NCBI RefSeq assembly: GCF_947497045.1 | Contig: NZ_CANMEU010000006.1 | Location: 146,373 to 210,372, forward strand | DNA from: an uncultured Tateyamaria sp. | GTDB taxonomy: Bacteria > Pseudomonadota > Alphaproteobacteria > Rhodobacterales > Rhodobacteraceae | DNA length: 64,000 nucleotides | Reading direction: 5' to 3' | Made by a program: the position numbers and the translations under genes | The notes under the pieces: model-generated | Databases searched by the model: none | The model's input: only the letters and a program-made list of their open reading frames with translations | Told to the model about the DNA's origin: nothing | In this document: positions 18,992-27,360 of the stretch, piece after piece | How positions within the stretch are numbered: position 1 is the first letter of the stretch | Layout: each line of letters starts with the position of its first letter

Positions 18992-19747
18992 TTACAGAGT
19001 GATCGCCGAGATGAGCCGCCCGTAATCCGGATCTTTGGCATGCACCGCCCGGCGGTAGGAATAGAATCGGTCCGGGTCGTAATAGGTGCAGTGCCGCGTC
19101 CATTCCGCCGATGCGATCCCGGCGGCGCGCAATCGGGCCAGCCCGTAACCGGGCAGATCAAAGTGCATCCGGTCTCCGTCGCCGCCCGCGAAAAAACGGG
19201 TGTTGTCCGGGTCTTCGTCCAGAAAGGTGTCAAAGAATTCGGGCCCGACCTCATAGGCGCGATGACTGATCGAGGGGCCAATGACTGCATGGATCTGGTC
19301 GCGTTTGGCCCCCAGTGCGATCATGCCATCAATCGTGGCCTCAAGCACACCGCTTTGCGCGCCTTTCCAGCCCGCATGCGCGGCCCCTATGACCTGCGCG
19401 TCGTGGTCCGCAAACAGCACCGGCTGGCAATCCGCCGTCAGGATCGACAATGCGATGCCGGGGGTGGCCGTCACCAGGGCGTCGGCCTTTGGTTTGTCGC
19501 TTTGAGGGCCCGTGACATGAACCGCATCAGCCGAGTGTATCTGGTGCACGCCCGTGAGGTGGCCGGGTGCGACCCCCATGGCGCTGGCCACACGGGCACG
19601 GTTGATGGCGACGATTTCGGTTTGATCCGAGCTGCCGGTGCCGCAGTTCAAACCCGAGAATATGCCGGAAGAGGCCCCCCCCTTGCGGGTGAAAAAGCCG
19701 TGGCGCAGGGGCGCAAGGCTGTCAGCAGTCAGAATTTCCAAGGTCAT
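18992..19747 (-). CDS. pgeF: Peptidoglycan editing factor / multicopper polyphenol oxidase-like (YfiH family)
   Basis: A 251-residue protein of the YfiH/PgeF family, cytosolic enzymes that remove mis-incorporated peptidoglycan precursors or act on purine nucleosides. Family motifs: GVHQIHSADAVHV, LSILTADCQPVLF and GAAHAGWKGAQSGVLE, giving the conserved His-Cys-His metal site, then YYDPDRFYSYRRA near the end. It is the last gene of the lgt-midA-pgeF run, with its ATG overlapping the midA stop by 4 bp. Confidence 0.9.
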   Translation of the reverse strand: MTLEILTADSLAPLRHGFFTRKGGASSGIFSGLNCGTGSSDQTEIVAINRARVASAMGVAPGHLTGVHQIHSADAVHVTGPQSDKPKADALVTATPGIALSILTADCQPVLFADHDAQVIGAAHAGWKGAQSGVLEATIDGMIALGAKRDQIHAVIGPSISHRAYEVGPEFFDTFLDEDPDNTRFFAGGDGDRMHFDLPGYGLARLRAAGIASAEWTRHCTYYDPDRFYSYRRAVHAKDPDYGRLISAITL

Positions 19748-20802
19748 GTGGTCAGTCCCGGTGGCGGGGCGGCGTGGCTTGGGAACAGTCCCAATACTTT
19801 GAACAGGTTTCCCATTTCGCCCGCGTGCGTCAACCGCCGATGCGCGGCAATGTGATGCTCAAGCGCTATATCACGCAAGTGTTGGGCCAGTGTTTCGGCC
19901 CTTTGGGTGATCCCGAGCCGTTCGAGAAATACACCTTGGGGCGTGACCATGGTGTGGGCGGCCGGGGCGGCGGCCCGTACCAGCGCCTCGAAATCGACGT
20001 GGGCGGTGAGATCTGCATTGCCCGGATCGGCCAGCGGGTCAGTTGGCGCATGCCCGCGCACGGCCTGCAACGTATCGCCTTGGCTGCACCAATCGCCGTA
20101 GTCCACGATCAGCGCGCAACCGCGTTCGGCGATCTGCGGTGCGATGTGCCGGATGAGCGCGGTGGCAGGCGCGCACAGCTCGACCAGATCGCCGTCGGTC
20201 GTATCCTCAAGCCTGTGCTCAAGTGCGGTTTGCGGCCCCAGAGGGGAAAGTCCGAAGGTCAGATGCCCGTCCTCCAGCCCCACGCATCGTTCCCGCCAGC
20301 CGTTTCCTTCGCGCACGAATTGGCGGATCGGCAGTGCATCAAAAAACTCGTTTGCGACCAGCCAGAGTGGTCCGGGGGGGATGTCTTCGACGCCGTTGAC
20401 CCATGTGGGTGCGTGGTCCTTGAGCATCTCCGCCTGCGTCTTGCGCAACGCTGGGGATGCCTCAACAAGAACGACCTGCGCGCTGGCGAGAAAGCCCGGC
20501 ACTGTGGCCGTGGCGCGCAGGATATCGGCCATCAGCGTTCCGCGCCCGGGGCCGAGTTCGGCCAGCACAAAGTCGGAAGGTGCCCCCTGATCCAACCAGC
20601 TTTGGGCCAGACACAGGCCGATCAGCTCGCCAAACATCTGGCTGATTTCGGGGGCGGTGGTGAAATCCCCTTGCGTGCCGAACGGGTCGCGGGTGGTGTA
20701 ATAGCCATGCGTGGGGTGCAGCAGGGCAGTGGTCATATACTCGGCAATGGTGATCGGCCCTTGGGCCGCGATCCGCTTGATCAGCACATCCCGAAGGGTC
20801 AT
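19744..20802 (-). CDS. Class I SAM-dependent methyltransferase (MidA/NDUFAF7-like)
   Basis: A 352-residue protein of the DUF185/MidA family, related to the mitochondrial arginine methyltransferase NDUFAF7 needed for complex I assembly. Family start [21 protein letters not shown], the conserved [21 protein letters not shown] and the SAM loop [17 protein letters not shown] are visible. In bacteria the substrate is usually unproven; a role in NADH dehydrogenase assembly is by analogy. It overlaps lgt and pgeF by 4 bp on either side, so all three are co-translated. Confidence 0.88.
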   Translation of the reverse strand: MTLRDVLIKRIAAQGPITIAEYMTTALLHPTHGYYTTRDPFGTQGDFTTAPEISQMFGELIGLCLAQSWLDQGAPSDFVLAELGPGRGTLMADILRATATVPGFLASAQVVLVEASPALRKTQAEMLKDHAPTWVNGVEDIPPGPLWLVANEFFDALPIRQFVREGNGWRERCVGLEDGHLTFGLSPLGPQTALEHRLEDTTDGDLVELCAPATALIRHIAPQIAERGCALIVDYGDWCSQGDTLQAVRGHAPTDPLADPGNADLTAHVDFEALVRAAAPAAHTMVTPQGVFLERLGITQRAETLAQHLRDIALEHHIAAHRRLTHAGEMGNLFKVLGLFPSHAAPPPGLTT

Positions 20803-21695
20803 GTGACGACAGGTTTGCCGCGCCGTGCCCGCACGATCAGAAAGGCCCCCAGCACAATCATCGGCAGGGACAGCAATTGGCCCATGGTCAGTCCGTAGCC
20901 GCCGACATGGGCCGCCAGCCCGAGCGGGTTGCCCTCCGTCACGAATTGTGCATCGGGCTGGCGCATGAACTCGACGGCAAAGCGCGACAGCCCATAGCCC
21001 GCAAAGAAGGTGCCACAGGTGAGACCGGGCCGTTTGAACGCGCCCCGCCGCCAGACCATCCACAGCAGTACAATCAACAACAGCGCCCCTTCGAGCGTGG
21101 CTTCGTAAAGTTGCGACGGATGGCGCGCGCAAGCCCCTGCGATGTCGGGACAATATTGCGCAGCGCGTCCCGGAAAGACGACGCCCCATGGCAGTTCGGT
21201 GGGTCGCCCCCAGAGCTCTGCGTTGATGAAATTGGCGAACCGGCCCAGCAGAATGCCCGGTGGCACGCCAACCACGATGGCATCTGCCGCCGTCAGTTTG
21301 TTGATCCTGTGTCGGGTCGTATAAACCCATGCGGCGACGACAACGCCGATCAGGCCGCCGTGAAAGGCCATGCCCCCTTCCCAGATGGCCAGAATCGCCA
21401 GCGGGTCGCCGAGATAGGCACCGGGTTGGTAGAACAGCACATAGCCAAGCCGTCCCCCGAGGATCACCCCAAGGATGATCCATGTCAGCATGTCTTCGAT
21501 CTGGGCAGGCGTCATAACGGGCGTGTCATCTGGCCAGAGCCGGGGTGTTTTGACCGTCATCACCACAAGCCGCCAGCCGATGATGATCCCCACGATATAG
21601 GCCAGCGCGTACCAGCGCAGCGCAAACTCCATCCCCCACAGCGAGATCGAGAAGATGTCGGGTGAAATATCGGGGAAGGGGATCATGGCATTCAT
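20799..21695 (-). CDS. lgt: Prolipoprotein diacylglyceryl transferase
   Basis: The inner-membrane enzyme that attaches diacylglycerol to the lipobox cysteine of prolipoproteins, the first step of lipoprotein maturation. In 298 residues it has about seven membrane helices, the essential HGG ([17 protein letters not shown]) and the Lgt signature [21 protein letters not shown]. The first gene of the lgt-midA-pgeF unit, starting at 21695 and divergent from the UbiK-type gene. Confidence 0.95.
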   Translation of the reverse strand: MNAMIPFPDISPDIFSISLWGMEFALRWYALAYIVGIIIGWRLVVMTVKTPRLWPDDTPVMTPAQIEDMLTWIILGVILGGRLGYVLFYQPGAYLGDPLAILAIWEGGMAFHGGLIGVVVAAWVYTTRHRINKLTAADAIVVGVPPGILLGRFANFINAELWGRPTELPWGVVFPGRAAQYCPDIAGACARHPSQLYEATLEGALLLIVLLWMVWRRGAFKRPGLTCGTFFAGYGLSRFAVEFMRQPDAQFVTEGNPLGLAAHVGGYGLTMGQLLSLPMIVLGAFLIVRARRGKPVVT

Positions 21696-21788
21696 CTGCG
21701 TCTGAATGCCTCTGCTTCAGGGCGAGGTCAACCTTGCCTCGCCCCGCCTTGCCCCCCATATATATCACGAGTTTGAAAGGGAGCCTTA

Positions 21789-22031
21789 ATGATGCAGGCA
21801 CGTGGCAAGATTTTCGACGATATTTCGCAGTTGATGACCAATGCGATGGGTGTCGCCCAAGGCGCACGCGACGAGGCCGAGACGGCGATGAAATCGATGA
21901 TGGATCGCTGGCTGGCGGATCGTGATTTTGTCACCCGCGAAGAGTTCGACGCGGTGCGTGCCATGGCTCAGAAGGCCCGCGAAGAGAACGAGGCCCTCAA
22001 GGCCCGGCTGGATGCGCTTGAGGTCAAGTGA
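21789..22031 (+). CDS. UbiK/BMFP-type accessory factor
   Basis: An 80-residue helical protein: an amphipathic N-terminal half (QARGKIFDDISQLMTNAMGVAQG) and a coiled-coil C-terminus (TREEFDAVRAMAQKAREENEALKARLDALE). This is the YqiC/BMFP family, reported to be membrane-fusogenic and, as UbiK, to assist ubiquinone biosynthesis. AAAGGGAG precedes the start. A terminator-like hairpin follows. It diverges from lgt. Confidence 0.85.
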   Translation: MMQARGKIFDDISQLMTNAMGVAQGARDEAETAMKSMMDRWLADRDFVTREEFDAVRAMAQKAREENEALKARLDALEVK

Positions 22032-22082
22032 TCCAAAGGCGGCGCTGCCGCGCCATTTTATACATTCCTAGCTGCATGTGAT

Positions 22083-22109
22083 CGCCCGGGGGTTCCTCGG
22101 GTGGTTTTT
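22083..22109 (+). terminator. Terminator-like hairpin after the UbiK-type gene
   Basis: CGCCCG at 22083-22088 pairs with CGGGTG at 22098-22103 (one G-U pair) with a 9-nt loop, followed by TTTTT at 22105-22109. Confidence 0.55.
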
Positions 22110-22137
22110 CGTTTGTGCTGTCGGACCCTCTGGGGGA

Positions 22138-22158
22138 GGTATTTTTGGCGAAAGGAAG
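22138..22158. repeat. Dispersed GGTATTTTT motif, copy 2
   Basis: Matches the element at 12175-12195 at 17 of 21 positions and, like it, lies just downstream of a gene. It is preceded by a G-rich block (CTGGGGGAGG). Confidence 0.55.
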
Positions 22159-22375
22159 ATAAGCGGTGTGCAATGCCCATATATTTTGGGCGTATTGCCG
22201 GGTTGTCCCCAACTTATTGGGTTTATCCCCAAATAAAGGGTTGCCAGATGTCCTGCCCGCCGTCACCATATCTTGTAGAGGTGCGGGGGATCGCCCCGAT
22301 ATCTCTGAGCAGGCACCTAGCGCTTGGGGCGCTGCCAGCCCCTTTCGCTAAAAAGCGAACAAAAGAGGTGGCGAT

Positions 22376-22876
22376 ATGGCACTTTCCGAGCAGTTCCTGG
22401 AAGACGACATTCATCCAATCGATATTGTCGAACATCTGGCCGAGCACCATGAGTGGGATTTTGACCGCATTGCGGATGATCAGATTGCCATGGCCGTCGA
22501 GGGGCAATGGCGCACCTATTCCCTGACCCTGGCCTGGTCGGGCTATGACGAGACGTTGCGCATGGTCTGCACCTTCGAGATGGAACCACCTGCTGAGAAG
22601 CTGGGCGCGCTTTATGAGCTTTTGAATCTCGTCAATGATCAATGCTGGGCCGGTGCCTTCACCTATTGGGAAGAGCAGAAACTGATGGTCTATCGTTATG
22701 GTCTGGTGTTGAGCGGGGGCCAGATGGCCAGTCCGGATCAGATTGACACCATGATCGGGGCCGCAGTAACGAGTGCGGAGCGGTACTATCCTGCTCTGCA
22801 GTTGCTGGTCTGGGGTGATCGCACGCCCAAGGATGCCATTCAGGTCGCCATTGCAGAGGCCTATGGCCGGGCGTAA
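22376..22876 (+). CDS. YbjN-domain protein
   Basis: A 166-residue soluble protein of the YbjN family, whose fold resembles type III secretion chaperones but whose role is unclear (linked to stress tolerance in enterobacteria). Visible family features: an N-terminal helical start (PIDIVEHLAEHHEWDFDRI), a central IAMAVEGQWRTYSLTLAW sheet and LLNLVNDQCWAGAFTYWEEQ. AAAGAGGTGGCGAT precedes the ATG. It lies 34 bp upstream of proC with a small hairpin between, so possibly in the same operon. Confidence 0.8.
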   Translation: MALSEQFLEDDIHPIDIVEHLAEHHEWDFDRIADDQIAMAVEGQWRTYSLTLAWSGYDETLRMVCTFEMEPPAEKLGALYELLNLVNDQCWAGAFTYWEEQKLMVYRYGLVLSGGQMASPDQIDTMIGAAVTSAERYYPALQLLVWGDRTPKDAIQVAIAEAYGRA

Positions 22877-22910
22877 CCTGACCCTCTGACAGGTTTGAGG
22901 GGATGTTTTT

Positions 22911-23723
22911 ATGAATGACGGTCGGATTGCCGCCTGCGGCTTGGTGTTGCTGGGCTGTGGCAAGATGGGGTCTGCCATGTTGGCGGGCTGGTTGGCGCGG
23001 GGCCTGCCTGCCACATCCGTTTGGGTGATGGATCCGGCCCCGTCTGACTGGCTGCGCGGCAGCGGCGTGCATGTGAATGCGCCCTTGCCTGACGCACCCG
23101 CTGTCGTCCTGATTGCGGTCAAGCCACAGATGATGGGAGATGCTTTGCTGGAACTTGTGGGCTTTGGCGGCTCGGATACGGTGTTCGTTTCTGTGGCCGC
23201 AGGCACGCCGCTGTCTGCGTTTGAGGCTGTATTCGGTGCGGACACCCCGATCGTGCGCGCCATGCCCAACACGCCAGCGGCTGTGGGCCAAGGGATCACC
23301 GCGATCTGTGCGAATGCGGCGGGACAGGGGGCCTTGGATGAGGCGGAAACGCTGTTGTCGGCGGTCGGTGCGGTCGTCCGCCTTGAAGACGAGGCACAAA
23401 TGGACGCGGTCACGGGGGTTAGCGGGTCCGGTCCGGCCTATGTCTTTCATATGATTGAAACCCTCGCGGCGGGCGGCGTTGCCCAAGGGTTACCGCCGGA
23501 GCTGGCCATGACCTTGGCCAAGGCGACGGTTGCGGGGGCAGGTGCCTTGGCGGCCGCAGCAAAGGAAGACCCGGGTCAGTTGCGCATCAATGTGACGAGC
23601 CCAAATGGCACGACCCAAGCCGCGCTTGAGGTCTTGATGGATGAACAAAACGGTTTTCCCGCCTTGCTGCCCCGAGCGGTGGCGGCGGCGGCGGCCCGGT
23701 CCAGGGAGTTGGCCAGTGGATGA
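22911..23723 (+). CDS. proC: Pyrroline-5-carboxylate reductase
   Basis: NADPH-dependent last step of proline synthesis. The 270-residue protein has the Rossmann start GLVLLGCGKMGSAMLAGWL, VLIAVKPQMM, the mid-domain RAMPNTPAAVGQGITAI and the C-terminal SGSGPAYVFHMIETLAAGGVAQGL signature. GAGGGG lies upstream of the ATG. Its stop overlaps the GTG start of the next gene by 8 bp, beginning a three-gene overlapping run. Confidence 0.95.
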   Translation: MNDGRIAACGLVLLGCGKMGSAMLAGWLARGLPATSVWVMDPAPSDWLRGSGVHVNAPLPDAPAVVLIAVKPQMMGDALLELVGFGGSDTVFVSVAAGTPLSAFEAVFGADTPIVRAMPNTPAAVGQGITAICANAAGQGALDEAETLLSAVGAVVRLEDEAQMDAVTGVSGSGPAYVFHMIETLAAGGVAQGLPPELAMTLAKATVAGAGALAAAAKEDPGQLRINVTSPNGTTQAALEVLMDEQNGFPALLPRAVAAAAARSRELASG

Positions 23724-24054
23724 GATCGGCTTTGACGACTTTTTGAAGGTCGATGTGCGCGTCGGCCGGGTTGTACGTGCCGAACCCTACCCTGAGGCGC
23801 GCGTGCCTGCTATCAAGATGTGGGTCGATTTCGGACCTGAACTGGGAGAGAAGAAGACCTCGGCCCAGGTCACCGTTCACTACACGCCCGAGGATCTGGT
23901 TGGACGGCAGGTGATGGCGGTGGTCAACTTTCCGCCCCGTCAGATCGGCAAGTTCATGTCGGAGGTTCTGGTTCTTGGCGTTCCGGATGCGGATGGGGCA
24001 GTCGTTTTGGCGACGCCTGATGTGGATGTGCCCCTTGGGGGGCGGCTCCATTGA
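23716..24054 (+). CDS. CsaA-like tRNA-binding-domain protein
   Basis: A 112-residue OB-fold protein of the tRNA_bind family, like CsaA and the C-terminus of methionyl-tRNA synthetase: FLKVDVRVGRVVRAEPYPEARVPAIKMWVDFGPELG, then VVNFPPRQIGKFMSEVLVLGV. It likely binds structured RNA or acts as a weak chaperone; the partner is unknown. The GTG start at 23716 overlaps proC by 8 bp; no in-frame ATG fits. Its stop overlaps the next gene's TTG start. Confidence 0.82.
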   Translation: MDEIGFDDFLKVDVRVGRVVRAEPYPEARVPAIKMWVDFGPELGEKKTSAQVTVHYTPEDLVGRQVMAVVNFPPRQIGKFMSEVLVLGVPDADGAVVLATPDVDVPLGGRLH

Positions 24055-25007
24055 GCCGGGTCTGGATCACGCGGCCCTTGCCGGACACGGTTGTGGCGGC
24101 GGCGCGGGCCCTCGATGCAGAAATTGTGGTCCGCCGCGAGACATTGCCTTTGACGGCGGAGGAATTGCGTGCTGCGTTGCGGGACTTTGACGTGGTGCTG
24201 CCGACCCTGGGCGATCAGTTTTCTGCGCAGGTGTTTGCAGATGTCCCCGTGCCGCGCTGCACGTTGCTCGCGAATTTCGGGGTGGGGTACAATCATATCG
24301 ATTTGGCTGCGGCGGCTGTGGCGGGTGTGCAGGTGACCAACACGCCCGGTGCGGTCACGGATGCCACAGCGGATATCGGGGTCATGCTGATGCTGATGTC
24401 GGCGCGCCGTGCGGGTGAAGGGGAGCGGATGGTGCGCAGCGATGCGTGGCCGGGCTGGCATCCGACGCAGATGCTGGGGCTGCATATGTCGGGCAAAACA
24501 GTTGGCATCGTGGGCATGGGCCGCATCGGGCAGGCCATCGCGCAGCGCTGCCATTTCGGCTTTGGGATGGCGGTGCGGTATTTCAATCGCTCGCCCAAGG
24601 AGTTGCCGTTTGCCGCAACACGGGTCGAGGATTTGAACGCGCTGGCCGCGAGTGTCGACTTTCTGGTCGCCGCTGTGCCGGGTGGGGGTGCCACACGCCA
24701 TATCATTAACGCTGAAGTGCTGAGGGCGATGCAGTCCTATGCGCATTTGATCAATATTTCGCGCGGCGATGTGGTGGAGGAGGCGGCCTTGATCGCCGCT
24801 CTTGAGGCGGGTCAGATCGGTGGTGCGGGTCTGGATGTGTACGAACACGAACCTGCGGTGCCGGATGCGTTGCGGGCGTTGGACAATGTGACGCTGCTGC
24901 CGCATCTGGGCACGGCGGCGCTGGAGGTGCGCACTGATATGGGGCTGATGGCGGTGGATAATGTGGCCGCGTTCCTGGCCGGTCAAACGCTGCCGAACCC
25001 GGTCTGA
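24051..25007 (+). CDS. D-isomer-specific 2-hydroxyacid dehydrogenase
   Basis: A 318-residue NAD(P)-dependent dehydrogenase, probably acting on glyoxylate/hydroxypyruvate-type acids. Motifs: substrate-domain NFGVGYNHIDLAAA, the nucleotide loop VGIVGMGRIGQAIAQR, catalytic Arg in NISRGDVVEE, the Glu region DVYEHEP and the catalytic His in LLPHLGTAA. The TTG start at 24051 (TTGA overlap with the preceding stop) gives MSRVWITRPLPD, the family-typical start. Specific substrate not assignable. Confidence 0.88.
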   Translation: MSRVWITRPLPDTVVAAARALDAEIVVRRETLPLTAEELRAALRDFDVVLPTLGDQFSAQVFADVPVPRCTLLANFGVGYNHIDLAAAAVAGVQVTNTPGAVTDATADIGVMLMLMSARRAGEGERMVRSDAWPGWHPTQMLGLHMSGKTVGIVGMGRIGQAIAQRCHFGFGMAVRYFNRSPKELPFAATRVEDLNALAASVDFLVAAVPGGGATRHIINAEVLRAMQSYAHLINISRGDVVEEAALIAALEAGQIGGAGLDVYEHEPAVPDALRALDNVTLLPHLGTAALEVRTDMGLMAVDNVAAFLAGQTLPNPV

Positions 25008-25014
25008 ACGGTCC

Positions 25015-25596
25015 CTAGGCGTCGGCCATCGCAGCACGCCAGTGGCGGCGACACAGCGACACATAGGTTTCGTTGCCCCCCACCTGTACTTGCGCCCCGT
25101 CCGCCATGGCGCGCCCTTCGGCGTCTTGCCGGATCACCATGGTGGCGCGTTTGCCGCAATGGCAGATCGTGCGGACCTCTCGCATTTCATCGGCCAGCGC
25201 GAGCAACGTGGCCGAGCCGGGAAACAGCTTGCCCTGAAAATCGACGCGCAGCCCATAGCACATCACCGGCACGCCCAGATCATCGACCACGCGGGCCAGA
25301 TCCCACACCTGCTGTTCGGACATGAACTGGGATTCGTCCACAAAGATGCAGGCCACAGGCCCTTGGACCAGTCGGGCCTCAATCTTGGCAAAGAGATTTT
25401 CGGAAGTTGTGAACGTATCTGCGACCGCCTTGATCCCGATGCGGGACTCGATCTGGCCAGCCCCGGCGCGGTCGGCGAAATGGGCGGTCAGCAGATACGG
25501 CTCCATCCCCCGTTCGCGGTAGTTGTGGGAAGCCTGAAGCAGGACAGCGGACTTGCCTGCGTTCATCGTGGAATAGTGGAAATAGAGCTTGGCCAT
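25015..25596 (-). CDS. tdk: Thymidine kinase
   Basis: Type II thymidine kinase phosphorylating thymidine for salvage. The 193-residue protein has the P-loop start FHYSTMNAGKSAVLL, the DESQF Walker-B motif, the lasso segment VGGNETYVSLCRRHW and zinc-ligand cysteines (CHC and the late CRRH). The ATG at 25596 begins AKLYFHYS as in relatives. It converges with the 2-hydroxyacid dehydrogenase, 7 bp apart. Confidence 0.95.
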   Translation of the reverse strand: MAKLYFHYSTMNAGKSAVLLQASHNYRERGMEPYLLTAHFADRAGAGQIESRIGIKAVADTFTTSENLFAKIEARLVQGPVACIFVDESQFMSEQQVWDLARVVDDLGVPVMCYGLRVDFQGKLFPGSATLLALADEMREVRTICHCGKRATMVIRQDAEGRAMADGAQVQVGGNETYVSLCRRHWRAAMADA

Positions 25597-26021
25597 GGCG
25601 GGCTGAATAGTCGGGGCAGGCCCCTCGGACAAGGGGGCGGGCGGGTCCCGGGGGCGCACGCGATTGTTTTTATGCGCATCAAACCCCCGGACCGTTTTGG
25701 CACTGGGTGACATTGGGCAGACGTCGGGCTGCTTGCGCGCCCGCTCAGGGGATGGTGCCTGCCCCGTTACTTGTTACCTCAGACGGGCCTACCCCACTGA
25801 CGACCAGCATGGCTGGCCCGCCGCCCCCAAACAGCAGAAGTGGTCGGCAGACCCCACCCGGTCCCGATGCTGGGGGCACCGGGTACTCGTTACGTCCCGA
25901 AAACCGAAGGGACGATTAACAAATGACATTTCGTCTCGGCCCTATTAATGGGAAAAGAGCACTCCGGTTCCCCCAACGTCTGGGTTGAATCAGGGTGTGC
26001 AGCGTAAACAGGGGCAGGTAA
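25597..26021. other. 425-bp intergenic region with strong secondary-structure potential
   Basis: No convincing gene. The stretch contains several inverted repeats: CCCGT/ACGGG in about 25765-25790, CCAGC/GCTGG at about 25807-25820 and ACCCGGT/ACCGGGT in about 25855-25885. It also holds two similar sub-sequences, CGTTACTTGTTAC near 25766 and GGTACTCGTTAC near 25881. On the minus strand a 44-codon frame opens through it without a good start. It could be a structured small RNA or a long leader. The final 60 bp are AT-richer and probably hold the promoter of the next gene. Confidence 0.4.
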
Positions 26022-26480
26022 ATGGCCGGTATGGGCAGCTATTTGAAAAAGCATACAGAGGCGCTGGTGAAGGATGTGGGCATCGAACCCGCCTGCGAAC
26101 TGACCGGCAAATCCAAGGCCACGTTGGGCCGGTACTATTCGGACAACCCCGAACATGCGGACCGGTTCATGCCGATTGATGCGGTTGTGGCACTCGAAAA
26201 GGCGGCGAAGTATCCGCATGTCACCGCCGCGCTGGCCGAAATGCAGGGCATATCGCTCAGCTATGATGACCGTCGCCCCAATGCGGAACGAAAGGGGGGC
26301 GTGAACAGTGATGTGATCGCGCTCAGCCAGCGGTTTGCGATGCTGATGAGCGAATACCAGCAGTCCATCGAGGACGGCGTGATCACCGTGAACGAGGCCA
26401 AGCGCCTGCTCAAGGAGACGACAGGCCTGCAACAGGTGCTGATCGACATGAAGTTGCATCTGGAAGAAGAAAGTGGCTGA
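26022..26480 (+). CDS. Conserved-looking hypothetical, possible DNA-binding regulator
   Basis: A 152-residue soluble, largely helical protein. The first half ([47 protein letters not shown]) looks like a helix-turn-helix of the kind seen in phage CII-like regulators: a helix, then [12 protein letters not shown] as a recognition-type helix. The second half is a helical bundle ([33 protein letters not shown]). I do not recognise it with certainty. It overlaps arsH by 8 bp, so the two are co-translated, suggesting a functional link. GGGGCAGGTAA precedes the start; an in-frame ATG at 26031 is possible. Confidence 0.6.
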   Translation: MAGMGSYLKKHTEALVKDVGIEPACELTGKSKATLGRYYSDNPEHADRFMPIDAVVALEKAAKYPHVTAALAEMQGISLSYDDRRPNAERKGGVNSDVIALSQRFAMLMSEYQQSIEDGVITVNEAKRLLKETTGLQQVLIDMKLHLEEESG

Positions 26481-27204
26481 CACGCCCGGCGCAGAAGACG
26501 ACCTGCCGGCCTTGGTGAAGGCGGCGTTGCCTGCGATTGATATTGATGCGTTGCGCGACCCCAATGATCCCGGCCATCCGCCCCGCATCCTTCTGTTGTA
26601 CGGATCACTGCGCGAAGCCAGTTATTCGCGCCGGGCCGCCGAAGAGGCCGCGCGCATTCTGCGCCATTTGGGCTGTGAGACGCGGCTGTTTGATCCCACT
26701 GGCCTGCCCTTGGTCGATGACACCAGCGCCGAACATCCAAAAGTGGTGGAATTGCGAGAACTGGCCGTGTGGGCTGAGGGCATGGTCTGGTCCAGCCCCG
26801 AACGCCACGGCGCGATGACCGGCCTGATGAAGATGCAGGTGGACTGGCTGCCCTTGTCCCTGAAGGGCGGTATTCGCCCGACCCAGGGCAAGACACTGGC
26901 CGTTATGCAGGTGTCGGGCGGGTCGCAAAGTTTCAATGCGGTCAATCAGATGCGCATTCTGGGGCGTTGGATGCGCATGGTCACCATTCCCAATCAGTCG
27001 AGCATCGCCAAGGCGTGGCTTGAGTTCGAGGGTGATCGCCTGCCTGCGGGGCCGTTTTATGCGCGTGTGGTGGACGTCATGGAGGAGTTGGTGAAGTTCA
27101 CGTGGATGGTACGCGGGCGCGCGGCCTATCTGGTGGATCGTTATTCCGAACGTCGAGAAAGTGTCGAGGATGTGCACACGCGCGTCTCCGGGAAAGACAT
27201 CTAG
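26473..27204 (+). CDS. arsH: ArsH-type NADPH-dependent FMN reductase
   Basis: A 243-residue flavodoxin-fold flavoprotein that oxidises organoarsenicals or acts as a quinone/azo reductase. ArsH features: the FMN loop [65 protein letters not shown] and the C-terminal [16 protein letters not shown]. The GTG start overlaps the preceding gene by 8 bp. No arsR, arsB or arsC is nearby, so this is an orphan arsH, possibly in oxidative stress defence rather than an arsenic operon (inference). Confidence 0.9.
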   Translation: MADTPGAEDDLPALVKAALPAIDIDALRDPNDPGHPPRILLLYGSLREASYSRRAAEEAARILRHLGCETRLFDPTGLPLVDDTSAEHPKVVELRELAVWAEGMVWSSPERHGAMTGLMKMQVDWLPLSLKGGIRPTQGKTLAVMQVSGGSQSFNAVNQMRILGRWMRMVTIPNQSSIAKAWLEFEGDRLPAGPFYARVVDVMEELVKFTWMVRGRAAYLVDRYSERRESVEDVHTRVSGKDI

Positions 27205-27360
27205 GCGCAGGTGCGCGGTGCCTTTCATGCGTGCGAGACATCAATCGGCACCCGTCTGCCGTTCCACCCTTCGCTCGTTTCGGCGGTCCGGGCCGCATGA
27301 TGCTTGCCTGCGCGGGCGTGCGCGGTGCAGTCTGCGCGTCATATTGGGGAGCCTCGTGCC

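Larger units (their letters stand above)
22032..22375. other. Intergenic region with dispersed repeat, no gene seen
   Basis: After the terminator hairpin, 22138-22158 carries the second copy of the GGTATTTTT...GAAG motif. The remainder, up to the YbjN gene, is relatively AT-rich around 22160-22250 and contains several CCCCAA blocks. The last 60 bp hold the leader and ribosome-binding site (AAAGAGGTG) of the next gene. No convincing coding region was found. Confidence 0.5.

Noticed and set aside
25707..25919. 70-codon plus-strand ORF in the intergenic region before the regulator-like gene
   Set aside because: Pro/Arg/Gly-rich composition, no ribosome-binding site and no recognisable similarity; structure in the DNA explains the region better.
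25597..26021. 6S, SRP or tmRNA gene
   Set aside because: I looked for the conserved cores of these RNAs as I know them and did not find them, so no named RNA is assigned.
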